Shown one piece after another: positions 1 to 12,525 of a stretch of 64,000 bases of DNA. The DNA is taken from positions 2,102,487 through 2,166,486 of the forward strand of contig MU006216.1 in assembly GCA_010093685.1 (NCBI GenBank), read 5' to 3'. The translations under genes and the position numbers were made by a program. The notes beneath the pieces are model-generated. The model was given only the letters and a program-made list of their open reading frames with translations. It searched no databases and was not told the origin of the DNA. Each line of letters starts with the position of its first letter. Position 1 is the first letter of the stretch. This stretch comes from Ophiobolus disseminans (Eukaryota; Ascomycota; Dothideomycetes; Pleosporales; Phaeosphaeriaceae).

Positions 1-332
1 AGACAGCAAGAGCCACTCACTGGTACACAATCACGTGCCAACTTAAAACACGAATCCATGCATCCACTCAGCCTCAACAAGAAGAACCAACCTCATAGAT
101 ATCTCACGCACCGCTATCCAAACCCTAGACCATAAATACCAGCCTACAAAAACAAAACGCCAAGCTATGCAATACCCTCTACCAATGCAATTCCCATTTC
201 CATCCAATTCCAACGCCACTTGTGCGAACGTGCGCAAACAATGCCATCAACAAAAGAAATGAAAAATGCCTACACGCCACTCCAGCCCCTCCTCCGCCGA
301 ACAGTAGCAACATATCCGCTCTTAGCGAGATT
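1..332. other. 3' flank of the SepH gene
   Basis: No gene is recognised here. The stretch lies downstream of the SepH stop codon on the minus strand and probably holds its 3' UTR and terminator. Confidence 0.4.
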
Positions 333-3300
333 CTACTCCGCATTCGAGCCCTTCCTTCCCGCTACAGTCGTCAGTTCACCGCCGCTGGTTTCTCTTCTGC
401 GCCTCACGATTTGCAAGCGGGGGAGAGGCGGCGCATTGACTTGGGTGGGTGCGTCATTTTCTCCGCCGACGTTACTTTGTCGGCGACGCGAAACCGCATC
501 GCTGAGGCGGCCTTGTCGGGCTTTGGGTAGGCGCGAGCGCTCGACGGCTGAGGAGCGGTTGCTGGCGTCGATGCGGGCGAGGGAGGATGCGGCGTCACGG
601 GAAGGAGGGCGTGAGTTTGCACGAGTAGATGTAGGGGTACCTGATGCGCCAAGAGCAGCGAATGAAGTGGATGAGCGGGGGAGGACGGGCGGTTTGGAGC
701 GACTGGATGATGTGGGTGCGGATGGATCTTCAGCGAGATCCCACATGGCGGTCGACTGGCTGCGAGTGATGCGATCTCTGCCGCTGCCAACGAGTGTAGG
801 TGTACTAGACATAGCTGGTATGGAAAAAGAGCCCTTGAGGCTATTCGGTGTAGGTGGTGTCAACCCAATGCTTGATACCAATGTGGAACCAGTGCTGGAT
901 CCTGAGCCGTCGCGGCGGCCGGCAGATGAAGTAGGTCTCCGCATGTTTAGACCAACGCCTGATGCGCGGGACACGCTGCGCTTACCACTTGAGCTGGTAC
1001 CGAGACTGTTCAAATCGACTTCATCGCAAGCGCGCACAAGCTCTTCTGCCATTTGTCGGACTAGAACAGCGCCATCATGCTCGACAAGACCTCTGATACG
1101 CTCGTAGCAGCCGAATGCACGAATGAGCCAGCAGCCTTCTTCCTTCGCATCGCAGATAGTCCGCAGAATACGAAGAAGGTTAAGTCGCGTGACAGCATCC
1201 TTATGACCCAGCTTTTGCTCGGTCCGCTGGAAAATCTCAGGGGCAGCGAGGGAAGCTGCGATGGGTGGAGAAAGACGAACGAGCTTTTGCAGAGGCTCTA
1301 ACATGTTCTCAAAGGTCGATTGAGAAAGAGCTGCAGAAGTATACGCGGAGATAATGGCAGGTGCGAAAGTCGAGTGCGATGACAAGAGGTATTGCTCGAC
1401 ACGAGCAGTCTCTTCCTGAAGCCTGCATACATTGTTAGCCAGGCGAGATTTTGCAACAAGACAAGAAGAATGCATACCACACGAAAATAGCATCTAGGGC
1501 TGTTACCGCCCAATTGCGGTCGCCCAGGAGTGATACGTAGAAGGCCAGACCCTTAGCATCCCATAGCATCTTCCGCGCTACCTTGCCCGAATTGACCATC
1601 TCGAGCAGTACAGGCAGCGCAAACTCTTTGAGAGGGCCTCCTTCTTGTACGACTTCCTTCAATAATGGAATGATATCAGAGAGCGCCGCCTCTTCTTGCC
1701 GACCCTTGTCGTGTCGACACAGATTATACATTGTGTTAAGAATCTGGTTGGAAATCTCACGGTGGAAGGGTGGGAGTCGAATAGGGTCAGACGCAGACCG
1801 GTTCGTGTTGCGAGTAACTGCGTCCTTTTGTCGCGTTGATTTGAGTAGTTCGATTAGAATGTCAATTGCGTTCGAGTTTTGGAGCGGTTCATGTGTGGAA
1901 GAAAGAGAGCTTAGGTTCTTGATGAACTTAAGCATAGTGATTTGATGCGGCGGAGACATCTTGCGGAGGTCCTTGAGAACACCTGTGCACGGTTAGTCAA
2001 GGTACGGGATAATGATTGATGAGCGCAGGCTAGCGCATCACTCAGGGCTAGTAACGTATAATGAGCATGGGAGACTTACGTTTCAAGATCATGCGATCCG
2101 CCACAAGGTCCTTGACATGACTCTCCGCCTGCGAGAAGACTAAAAAGATATGCACAATTCTTCCAACAATAAGCCGCGCAACTTCTCCGTCTTCTTCTAC
2201 CATACGGTTGAGGACCAGGCTAAGCGGATACAGAACACTTGATCTCGAAAAGATGCGGCAGAAGTCATTCTTCGGTGTCGGGCCTTGCAGCTCGAACACA
2301 CCATACACACCGTTAACGCCAATTAGGACAAGATCCCGCTCAGCATCAATGTCTTCCTCGAGGAACTCAACGAGGACGTTAATGCCACCGCATCCGATGA
2401 ACATCTGTAGCGTGAGTGTGCTGGTTTGATACATCTGGCGCACGAAAGCCGCGGCTTCTTTGCGAATGTCGCTGGGGTACTTCTTAGAGGCGAAGTGACA
2501 GATCGTAGGAATACCACCCAAGAAGGACAAGCTTTCTTGGGATTCCGAGTCTTCGAGGATTATCAAATTGATGATCTTGAGCAGAGGCAAAACAAGCTCG
2601 TTCGGTGGAAACGGATCTGACCCAAGAATCTCCAATATAGGCAGCATGCCGTGGCTTCGCAGTATGATGGATCGCTTGTCAGGCGATTCGTAAAGGATTT
2701 GTATTAGCTGGTCTGCGATGTCTAACAGCTCATTGTCAGGCTGACTGGTCTTCAAATCTCCCACCAAGGCCTCAGTCATCTTCGTCAGTCGATCGTCTCG
2801 GTCTCGCGCAACATTGTTCTCCAAGTTGAGGTTGTCTAGTCCCTCATCCAAATTGGCGAAGGGGTCCATGTCGTCTTCGTCGGCAATAACGAAGGAGCTC
2901 GCCATCTTGGATGTAATCATAGCTAGACCGCTGTGTTCACTATCACTGTCGCTTTCGGCCCTGCTAGGATTGGTGTGCGGATGCCTGATATCACCGAACA
3001 CGTCGGAAAAGTCGTCACCTTCATCTTCCGCGTACTTTTGAATCTCGATCTCGGACTGGGTCCTCTGCAGTTTGCGTGTAGACGTAGAGCTAGCTGAGCG
3101 TTGTCGGATGTTTCCATTTGATCTATCTCGCGTGGTTTTAGGTGCCGCCTTCAGATCGCTTGGGTGAAATAGACGCGGCGAGAATGAGTCGGACGGTGAA
3201 CTTGAGGCTGCTTGAACAATTTGCAGTTTGGGTAGCATTGCTGGTGGCTGCGCATACTGCATTGCCGCAAGCTTCCTTTCGAAGGCAACCTCGTCGGACG

Positions 3301-5093
3301 GCAGTAGATCCGAGTAGTCCTCAACCGAGTCTTCACGGAACAATTGACTGGGACGCGCCAGAGCAGCGACCTTCGTTTTCGGTATCTGTGCTGCCTTTGG
3401 TATGCCACGGAGGAATGCAGTCCTTGGCTGGATATCTTGCCTCTCCTCAGCTTCCGATATGGTAGAAGTCGACCGAGATGATAGGATTGTTGCTCTTGCC
3501 TTCGCGTCGTTGGCTTTTGCGCTTCCGGTTGCCTTGGGTGCAAAGCCTTGGGGCATCTTCTGGAAGTGTTGCAGATTAAGCGGACTTTTCACTGTAGCTT
3601 CGCCATCACCATACTCTGTTTGTTCAGTCACTGTCTCAAAGCTAGCAAATGCCTTGAGCTTGTCACTCGAGAACAAGCCAGCAAAGTTGTCTTGGGGCTT
3701 GAGGTGCGGCATCTGCAATGCGCGGGGCGATATGCTCTCAGCAAAGTCGTTGTCCCAGTTGTCGTCGTGATCCAGCTCCGGCGAGCGAAAAGAATCCGCG
3801 CTTGGTCTCTGCTTGGGTAGGTTTAGATTGACGTTGACAGGGGCCCTGCGAGATGCTGCAACAGCGCCGTTCGCTGAGACAGGGCTGGGTTTCGGCGCGC
3901 CCGATGCAAGACGTGCACTTCGCCGCAGTGAGTTGGGAGACTTGAGGGCTTCGTTCCACTCCTGCACGGATTTGACAGCCTCGGTGTATTCGGTAGGCTT
4001 TGTGGGTACTGCGGGTACTGTACGCTTGGCGCTGAGGATCCATGGGTGTTTGAGGAGCCGTTTCGCCGAGATGCGCAGGGTGGGATTCTTCTGGAAGCAT
4101 TCCATGAGAAACTCGCGGAGCAGCTGTGGTAGTCAGTATACAGTACTCGAGGTGATGTGAAGATCTCACCGAAGAAGCACTGCCAGGTATCGGCGGATGC
4201 TCGTCGTTCACGATCCTGAAGAGCGCCTGCATGGGCTGCAGCTTGTGATATGGCGGCTTCCCCTCGATCAGTTCAATGACTGTGCATCCCACGCTCCAGA
4301 TGTCCGAGGACGTCGTAGCACCAGAAAGCTCGATGACCTCGGGGGCCATCCAGTACGGCGTCCCAACCACACTCGACTGGTCCAGGCCCGACTGCTTCGT
4401 AGCCACGCCAAAGTCTGCCAGCTTGACATTGCCCTCCTTTGTCGTGAGGATATTCGCGCCCTTGATGTCCCTGTGGATGACACCCTGCTCGTGGAGGTAC
4501 TGGAGGCCGCGCAGGACCTGGGACATGTAGAGGGCGACAAGGTTCTCCGGAAACTTGCCGAAGTTCTTGCAGATGCTGTGCAATGAGCCGTTCTCGCAGT
4601 ACCTGCAACGTTAGCCCTTGCTCCGTGGATCCCAAACATTGGAATTGACTCACTCCAGGATGATGTACAGGCTCTCGGAGCTCCTGACAAAGCCATTGTA
4701 CTTGACGATGTTGTCGTGGCTCAGGTTCTTGAGCAGGTCGATCTCCATCTCCATGTTCTTCAGGTCGGCTACCCCCAGGTTCTCGAGGCGGACCTGCTTG
4801 ATGGCGACCGTCTCCCCCGTGCCCCAGTTCAGGGCCCTGTAAACGCTGCCAAAGGCGCCCTTTCCCAGGCAGTCTCCCAGCTGGAAGTCCTTGAGACCGG
4901 CCACATCCTGCGCCGCCCGCTGGGCCGCGCCTTCCCTGCTCGGCCGCTGCTCCCGTTCGCGGGACTGGCCATTGTGGTTGGACGAGGACGACGTCTTCTT
5001 TGCGTGGCCGGGCGTGTTGGACTGCGACGTCGAGGCGTGCGAAGAGCGCGAGTTGGAGGCGGCATGGGCGGCTTTTGGCGGGTGCGACACCAT
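333..5093 (-). CDS. sepH: SepH/Cdc7-type septation-initiation protein kinase
   Basis: Serine/threonine kinase of the septation initiation network; the family (S. pombe Cdc7, A. nidulans SepH) acts at the spindle pole body to trigger septum formation. Five exons join as 5093-4654, 4602-4170, 4123-2080, 1982-1478 and 1422-333, with introns of 51, 46, 97 and 55 bp and GT-AG ends, giving 1503 residues. The kinase domain starts near residue 70 with GKGAFGSV, then VAIK, HRDIKGAN, DFG and the activation-segment GTPYWMAPE. A long middle region is Ser/Pro-rich, and the C-terminal half is helical, armadillo-like (LLPLLKIINLIILEDSE), as in SepH. An in-frame ATG 39 bp upstream (5132) would add 13 residues; I prefer 5093 because the extension looks non-conserved. 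A. nidulans SepH is of similar size (about 1350). All conserved blocks are intact. Confidence 0.93.
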
Positions 5094-6146
5094 CGTGACC
5101 GTCTGCTCAGGCCCGAGGCCGGCTGCACGCACTTTCCGCCCCTAAATCGGCGGCGTGATGCTCCTCGCGACGTCCTGGACGGGCGGTGTGGGAAGGGTGC
5201 GCCGGGGATGTTCACTGGGGGCGGTGTGCATGTCCTCGCCGAGAATGTGTCGTGCCCAGATGTATGCGCCAGAGCTCCTGGTGTTGATGTTTGCCCATGC
5301 GCGGGTGCTTTGGGCGTCTGCGGGGTCTGTCTCACGCCTGGACGTAGTAGGACGTCTTATGAGTTGGGGATCCCGGCCTCGAAACGGGCTCCAGATTGCC
5401 TGGCGAATCTGAGTGCTTCTGTCGCCTGTTCGATACGCTCAGAGGTCCAGTAAGCGTCGCGTCGACAAGAATTGCGCACTCCAACATGCGGGGAACGGCG
5501 GCGGCGTGTGTGGGAGGCGTGAATCGGGAGGAAAGGGTGGTGAAGCTGTCGTTGCCAAATCTCCGCAAGTAGCTTCGACCCACACGGTTGCATACTCGCT
5601 TGCATAAGAGCCCATGTCGCCCATTGTCGCGGTTTCCAGATGCATTGCAATTGTAGCTCGGAAAGATACAATATGCCTTCGACAGGTTTCGCGTCACGTC
5701 TGAAGGGACTCGAGATTCTCTGCGTCAATAGTCTGTCTTAATGGGCCCGGTGCGCGCTCTCACGTGCAGCTGGCTATTGATCACCTGCATGCTGCACCAC
5801 CTGCAAGCTAAACTTGGACATGCACTCGTTTCTTTTTTACATGCAAACCATCGCCACATATGCAGGCTTGCACATGCAGGAACGGAACATCAGCACATCC
5901 ACCTGAGTCGTGAGGAGTCCATGTGTGGGGATGCGCATCGGAATGCGGGGACGGCACGCGATATTACCCAACTTCCTGGTAGGGCCAGCCGAAAAGCAAG
6001 ACATCACCCATCAACAAACTCTGTTTCAGCTCCTCAATGCTCACTTGTATTCGCGTCCCATTCGCTATGATTATCACACTTTGCCGCATGCCCATCTATG
6101 TCTTCGCCAGAACTCCTTGCTAGCCCATGCGTTCTGCCTCCCAACC
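5094..6146. other. Intergenic region upstream of sepH
   Basis: About 1 kb separates the sepH start from the 3' end of the dehydrogenase. It should hold the sepH promoter. No gene is seen. Nine TGCA tetramers lie between 5765 and 5879, several within CATGCA or CCTGCA contexts, a strong local excess. Confidence 0.5.
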
Positions 6147-7025
6147 TCAACGGCCAGCAACCACGTTCAAGACACCGCCGTCAACAGCAATGATCTCACC
6201 GTTGACGTACGTGTTCTTCGTCAGAAACAGCACTGCTTGTGCCATCTCCTCGTCCTGACCGGCACGACCCTGCGGAACATGACCCTTCTCCTCGATCTTC
6301 TCATTAGGCAGCTCGCTCTTCTGGTCGCTACCGCTCTCTTTCGTCGTCATTTCGGACGGAAAGTAGCCAGGCGCGATTGAGTTGACGCGGACGCGAATCT
6401 TCTGGAACTCCGCGGACATGAGCTTGGTGAGGTGAACGGTTCCGCCCTTGGCGGCGTTGTAGCTGAAGTGGCCCTGGGCGTGGCGCATGATACCTGACAT
6501 AGACGAGATGACGATAACTGAGGCGGAAAGATGGCCATGGGACTCGGTGCCGGCTTGTAGAAGTGGGAGCAGTACTACAGTGGTGAAGTAGACTGACGTA
6601 ACGTCGGTATTGTACGTCTCGCTCCAGCCCTCAAATGTCTCGTTGTTCCAAAGCTTCTCCTTCAGGTCTGTGGCCTTCTCCTGGTCAGGCTCGGCCTTCT
6701 CGCCGCTGATGCCAGCTGCTGCGACCAGCAGATTGATGTATTTCTCTTTCGACGACAGTTCTTTGTACATGGCCTCTAGATCGTCTTTCTTGGTGACGTC
6801 GCATGGACCAAGGGGAATGATCTGACCGCCCGTTCCAGGCTCGTGTGTCTTGGCCGCCCGCTCGAGGACCTCTTTGCGGCGACCTGTGATGTAGACCTTG
6901 GCACCGTTGGCAGCGAGAGCTTGTGCGGCCATAAGACCTATGCCACTACCTCCGCCGGTAACAACACAGACATAGTCCTTGACGCTGAAAAGCTTCTCTG
7001 CTCGAAGATCGTGTGTGCTGGCCAT
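6147..7025 (-). CDS. Short-chain dehydrogenase/reductase
   Basis: NAD(P)-dependent oxidoreductase with a Rossmann fold; the substrate cannot be read from sequence. Single exon, 292 residues from the ATG at 7025. The cofactor loop TGGGSGIG is at about residues 23-30, followed by a GRR segment near 49 that often signals NADP preference, an AAAGIS version of the NAG motif, and the catalytic Ser (VISSMSG) and Tyr/Lys (SYNAAKGG). The C-terminus ends with the usual VNGEIIAVDGG. An in-frame ATG 60 bp further upstream is possible, but the extension resembles no family start. The divergent neighbour at 7449 is a decayed AAA gene, so the 420 bp between was probably a shared promoter. Confidence 0.9.
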   Translation of the reverse strand: MASTHDLRAEKLFSVKDYVCVVTGGGSGIGLMAAQALAANGAKVYITGRRKEVLERAAKTHEPGTGGQIIPLGPCDVTKKDDLEAMYKELSSKEKYINLLVAAAGISGEKAEPDQEKATDLKEKLWNNETFEGWSETYNTDVTSVYFTTVVLLPLLQAGTESHGHLSASVIVISSMSGIMRHAQGHFSYNAAKGGTVHLTKLMSAEFQKIRVRVNSIAPGYFPSEMTTKESGSDQKSELPNEKIEEKGHVPQGRAGQDEEMAQAVLFLTKNTYVNGEIIAVDGGVLNVVAGR

Positions 7026-7448
7026 GGCTGAAGATGTTGCGGTGTTTGTATGTGAATTTGGAAGTTTTGCAATTGTTCTGTGCAAAGTACATTAGCAAAA
7101 GCAAAAAGAGCAATATATACACCCGCCACAGCGATGTCGTACTGAAAAAATAAGCTGTTGATTTATGACGTATCTGTTCTGCATGTCCAGCTGTTAGGCT
7201 AGTCTAGGAACAGTTAGTACCAAACAACGGGTACACTAGCACTCCTTCCTCTTCGAGCTTTCTACCAAAAACGGAAGCAGCCTCAGTGCCTCTGATCGCC
7301 ATCAACACCTCGAGGCTGCAAAATACATCAACCGTGGTTTTCTTGTACTGTTAGTAAGCTTGTGCCTGGAAGGGCTCGCAACCACAAGTTTGGCATATGC
7401 ATATGAGAAAGCGTTCTAACATTTGATAGGCTTAATTGCGATATCGCG
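7026..7448. other. Divergent promoter region
   Basis: The 423 bp lie between two divergent starts. A 12-bp palindrome, CATATGCATATG, is at 7394-7405. Nothing else is recognised. Confidence 0.4.
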
Positions 7449-9569
7449 ATGTCTGCCACCGAACTCGTTGTCGCTCACAAGGATCATTCGAGGGAACCAG
7501 GTACTACCACCAAAGAACTATGGCCCGAGCCACTTGACACCCCTGGGGTCATCCCACACCACCTTACGCGAGCCGCCGCTGAGTCTTCGCCGATCCTCGA
7601 AGTGCTCCAGCGCGTAGTATACCGACTCCGCCCAAACGGCACAGGTGACCTCGAGAAGGCATTGGCGCTCTTGGCTCTCTATCAGGCTATCCGACCGGCC
7701 TACGAGCACCTCAAGGGCCTCTTCCTACAGGCGTGCACGGTACAGGTGGCGATCCCCGAGAGTGACCCTGTTGCCAAAGAGATACTGGCCTGGATTAGTG
7801 CAGAGGTCGTACTGAAGAGTCGCACTCGTAGCGCCATGCTGGTTACCGGCGGCTTGGAGACCAACATCAACTACAATCATCCGCTGCGGTACCCAGATTC
7901 TGAGTCTAAGAAGGATAACGACCAAGAAGTGGTGTGCCTCCCACCTGTCGGCACTCGCCTGTTCTGGTAAGCTGTATATCCTCACGTCCCTATCTGGCTT
8001 CGGCTTGACTACTCAGAGTGTCGCGAAAATCTTCAGGCCATCTCATCACGTCAGCATTTGACCTTTTACAATGCCGCGTATACCTTCAGGCCCATGCTAA
8101 TTTATTCAGGATCGGCTACCGTCCCTTCCTCTTCTCCCGTTCCGGCGGCGTAGGCATGCAACGTAATGAACTCTTATCGGGACTTCCTACCAACCAGAAG
8201 GGCGAACACCAGAACGCGCTCACACTTGTCACCCTCGGTTGGGACCTCGCGCCACTGCACAAGTTTACCGAGCTTTGCCGCAATTTCAAGCGCAAGAACC
8301 TCAATGGTACCACGTTGGTGTACTTCGCCGGAGGTGGCCATCGTAGCCTCTATGGGGAGAGCATGTGGCAATCGGTCTCTAAAGCTGTCTGAAAGCTTGA
8401 CACAGTCGACATGGACGAGGAGATCAAGTCTGATATCATACGAGATGCCGAGTACTACTACAGCGAGCAAGCGTAAGTGCCACCTGTCTATCCTCAGCTT
8501 GGTTTCAGGTTGACATGGGGTCTTCCAAAAAGCCGCGAATACCTTCAGCCACCTACAAACTCACTGACTGACTATAAATAGGCGTCAATTCTTCGCGGAT
8601 TGCGGTATCCCATATCGACGTGGATACCTCTTTCAGGGCCCCCTGGTACTGGCAAGTCAAGCTTCTCGGCCGCGTTGGGTGGTCATCTACAATGCGACAT
8701 CTATCATGTGAGAGGTTCTGATGCTGCGAGGGCCTTCAGGCACTAATATCACATCCCAGATCAACCTTGCGTCCGGAGACCTTAGTGACGGGACGCTGCA
8801 CAATCTCTTTCTCAACTTACCGCGCAAGTGCGTCGTGGTGATCGAGGATATCGATTCCGCAGGTATCGGCCGTGAACAGGGTCCATCAACACAGGCACAG
8901 TCAACAGTTCCGCAAGGGCCCTCTAGTGTTGCTAGCATCTTGAGTGGTTCATTACCCTCGCTGGGACTCCCTGATGCGGGTGCCGCGGGTGCTGGTCATG
9001 ATCTTCGTGCACAGCACAAGCGGAACAGGGTCACCCTCAGCGGTCTGCTGAACGCGATCGACGGAAACGCCTCTCAGGAGGGACGTCTTCTTATTATGAC
9101 CTCAAACAACCCTGACGCCCTCGATGACGAGACCTGGACGAGTTGACAAGAAGGTATACTTCGGCAACATCAATAAAAGCGCTGGACGGAGCATTTTCAT
9201 GCGTCTCATCGGACGCTCGGCCCTTGCACATGATGCGATGTTCACAATGACCGAGATCGAGAAGTATGCGGACGCGTTCGCCGACAAATGACCCATTAAC
9301 ACCTGTACGTATCCTTTATACACGGATGCATAGGAGAAACACACTAACTTTGTATGCCAACATTAGTCACGCCCGCCCAGGTCCAGAATTACTTGCAAGG
9401 CTGCCGCGGTGATCCTGTCCAAGCTCTGCGCGAGATCGATGCCTGGGTCATCGAGAACCGCGGTAAGCCCGACGATACCATCGTTCCGCCCAGCCAGAAC
9501 GAGACAGCTGAGAGCTTCGTGAGTGAGCTCCTTGACGGGATGCACGATGACGACACCGACTCTCTTTGA
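7449..9569 (+). pseudogene. Decayed BCS1-like AAA ATPase
   Basis: The residues match fungal BCS1-type AAA proteins: an N-terminal BCS1_N region (ending near GTRLFW, then RPFLFSRSGG), Walker A GPPGTGKSS, Walker B VVVIEDID, a second-region SGLLNAIDG with TSNNPDALD, arginine-finger region PGRVDKKVYF, and the C-terminal PAQVQNYLQ segment. Four introns are still recognisable with frame-compatible ends: 7967-8109, 8473-8581, 8708-8759 and 9305-9366. The frame is broken four times: TGA at 8390-8392; a C-run of five instead of six at about 8639-8643 inside Walker A; a frameshift at about 9125-9135 that removes residues before PGRV; and TGA at 9289-9291. BCS1 itself is a mitochondrial Rieske-protein translocase, but fungi carry many BCS1-like paralogues of unknown job and this looks like one. 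It is very unlikely to give a working ATPase. Confidence 0.85.
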
Positions 9570-10304
9570 GCACGATTTGATGCCGAAAGGATATGGCGCT
9601 CTTTGCTTTGGATTCGGCGTAAGGCGTTGAAGATACCCAGACACCATTGAACTTAAACTGCCGACTAGTAAGCCAGGTAACAACGCAGCCAGTAGACCAC
9701 CGAGGTAGAAAATTGGGCTACATACCGTCGCGTCACTCACAGTCAGCTACATCTTGATTTTCAAATAGTCGTGAAACCTAAAAAAGTTCATGGGATTGCG
9801 TATGTGAAAGGTTCCAGCAAACGTCATCAAAACTAGTGTCCTTGGCGAACGGCTGCCTTGCGCGAGATCGCGTTTCAGCCTTATCAACCCTCACCACCCA
9901 TGGGTTCGCCACCCCTTTTCATCGTGACTGCGTCAGATGCAGGTGAACGCCTCCACCCAGCTCGGAAACGCAAATTGTCTCCGTGCGTGCGCTGTGACAC
10001 GGCGCCCAATTGTCGTCATGGCTCAGCATCGGTGCCTGGCGGATTGAAACGAAACGCGGCCACAAAACAGCGCAGCCTCCGCCGAGATGTTTCAGGTGAA
10101 GCTGCACGCTTACACAGGGCACTAAACTGCTTTTGCGTCGTCCTCCAAATCCCCTGAAGGCTCATCGGAATGTTTATTATAGCCGGCGCGTCATGCGTTC
10201 TTCTTCGTTTTGGTTGTGATCAGGCATCGCAACTGTTTTGCATCTTGGTGCACTAGGCGTCTTCTTTCGCTTCATCGTTTTTGTTATAATATCTTAATCG
10301 CAGT
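9570..10304. other. Intergenic, no gene recognised
   Basis: 735 bp between the decayed AAA gene and the zinc-finger gene. Short open stretches exist but none has family features or a credible start. Confidence 0.4.
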
Positions 10305-11745
10305 ATGAATCATTACCAAGCGACTGGCGCGGGCTCGCCTCCTACATTCCTCGATACTACCGATACCAATATGGATGATTACAACATGAACCAGTCGGCA
10401 TATTTCGATGGCCAACACGGGCATATCATGCAACCTCAGCCAACCCCGTTCGGATACAGCCCAATAGGCAAGTTGTCCAACACCAAAGAAGCTCGATAGC
10501 GACGCAATCCTGACGGTCAATGCAGAACACCTCACCCAATCGTTTAGTCATTGGCCAACTGATAACCTGGGGTACCAGCGACCTTTCTATCATCCGCACC
10601 TGTCTACATCAACTCGCTCATCGGCATCCTCCAACCCGCGATCGTCAGGCAACAGCCTCTTCTCGCAGTTGCACAATCGAGCCTCAACAGTATCCACCGA
10701 CTCTTCCTGGTCCAATGTCTCTACTCTGTCGCGCACTCATTACCTTTCGCAAACTGAGCATTCTTTGACTGGCAACTCTTCGCCGCTTTCGTCTCATGTG
10801 GCCAGTCCTATCGATGATCTCAAACCGCCACCTCTGAGGAAATGCGCGGTGCCGCGCACATCTGCGCAAGAGAAGGACCATTACACGACCTGTGTATCAC
10901 GAAAACAAAGGTCGCGACGCTCGCACACTGTGCAGAAATACTTCTGTACCTCGTGCAAAGAGTCCTTCACGGAAAAGGCAGACTGGAAGCGCCACGAAGA
11001 GACGTATCAGGAACGCTTCGACGAGTTCCAGTGCGATCTTTGTTGCGCCAAATATTTCCTGGACAAGGACTTCGTGACTCACCACATCAAAGGACATGGA
11101 TGTGTTTCCTGCGATAAGAACACGAAGAGCACCAAATGCTCCGAGAAAAAGCATGTCCGGGAGTCGAGAACGAAACGCGTCGCCCGATCCAACTGGGGTT
11201 GCGGATTCTGTTATCATATCAGCAACAACTGGATAGAACGTTGCAACCACATCGCCCACCATTTCGATCACGAGAACAAAACCATGGCAGACTGGAATCA
11301 CAGCGCCGTGATCTACTCCCTGCTTCAGCGGCCAGAGATCCTAAGGGAGTGGAATGCGATCCTTGAGAACGAAACGAGGGTGTTCGTTGGCTTCGGTTGG
11401 AACCCACAGTCTACAGCACGTGTGGAAGGTTTTCCTGATAGTAACCACACCCTGCAGCTCCAAGACGCGCTCGAGTATTTCGTTCCAGGGCAGGATGCGG
11501 CAGCACTTGCGCGACTAGCTTTTGATCAAGCTGTTCGGGTTGAACGTTCGCCGCCGCCCGTACCACCGAAGGATTACCGCGTCAATCACAAAGCTTCCTT
11601 GCAAGACATGATGAAAGAGACTGAATCATGGAGGCAGTTCGTTGACTCGATTATTGACGACGAGCAATTTCCTACTGGCGTCACGCACCTTGAGGATGGC
11701 TCATTAGACGATGCTTCTGGATCTTGGCTCGATTTGTCTTACTAG
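10305..11745 (+). CDS. C2H2 zinc-finger protein, GC-AG intron
   Basis: Probable nuclear DNA-binding protein of 460 residues. Exon 1 is 10305-10467 and exon 2 is 10526-11745. The 58-bp intron uses a GC donor (GCAAGT), a CTGAC branch site at 10510-10514 and a TGCAG acceptor. Without this splice the long downstream frame has no ATG, and with it the frames join exactly. The N-terminal half is Ser/Thr/Gln/Pro-rich. The middle carries three Cys/His units: a finger starting YFCTSCKESF whose last ligand is unclear, a clear one with CDLC and HHIKGH, and a third with CGFC and HIAHH. The C-terminal part (TMADWNHSAVIYSLLQRPE) is of the kind seen in fungal regulators with atypical fingers. The target is unknown. 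Confidence 0.8.
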
Positions 11746-12525
11746 AAGGGACTACTGTACGATTTATTGAAGGGATGGATTTCACGATGGGAGATGCGCA
11801 ATGTCTACGCGCCAGGTGCGCTTAATGTTTAATGTTCGGATGTCTTGACGACGTAACAGACTTTCTTTCGGGTATGTCGGGCTGGCTGTAAGTGCTTACA
11901 GAAGTTTTCCTTCATGAGAAGCTACCGGATGCTTGAAACGCCGGTCTGTACCAATACAACTAAACATATATGTTTCTTATACCATTATCCGCCTTTGGAA
12001 ACTCCATATAAACCCATAATTCCGTGCCACGACATTGCGCACGGCTTATCGCAGGGCGAAGGGCGCCTTCACCGGTTGCCGGACACGTAGCCCGATTTGG
12101 ACGGCCCGCCACCGCCATATATGCAGGCGCGCTTCACCTGAAACACATCGCCATCGAGCAGCCGGATGCGCAGCACATCATTTTGTCGATCGGATCGTTG
12201 TGCTTCCCAGGCTACCGAGCCCATCCGTGAGTGGCTGAGCAGTCTTTCACCTGAAGCATTCGGCCCGGCTGCACGACCATTTTCGCCATGGTTAGGTGAA
12301 GTGCGCGGCATCTCTCATATACAAGTGCTTGAGTTCGTCTTCGTGGAGGAGGCTTCGAGTATATAATGCTATACGAAGGCGAGCATCTTCCTTCAGCGGA
12401 AAGAGCCCTAAAAGGAATTACCATCGACCTCCATCCACACCAGCACATCCAATTCATCATTGCAATCGCGTGGAGAATACCTTCCTCATACTCACCGCAC
12501 GCTCTCCACGTCTTCCATCATCAAC
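11746..12525. other. Intergenic with a TATA box for the next gene
   Basis: 780 bp without a recognised gene. TATATAA at 12360-12366 lies 160 bp before the ATG of the following small gene and is a plausible core promoter. Confidence 0.4.
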
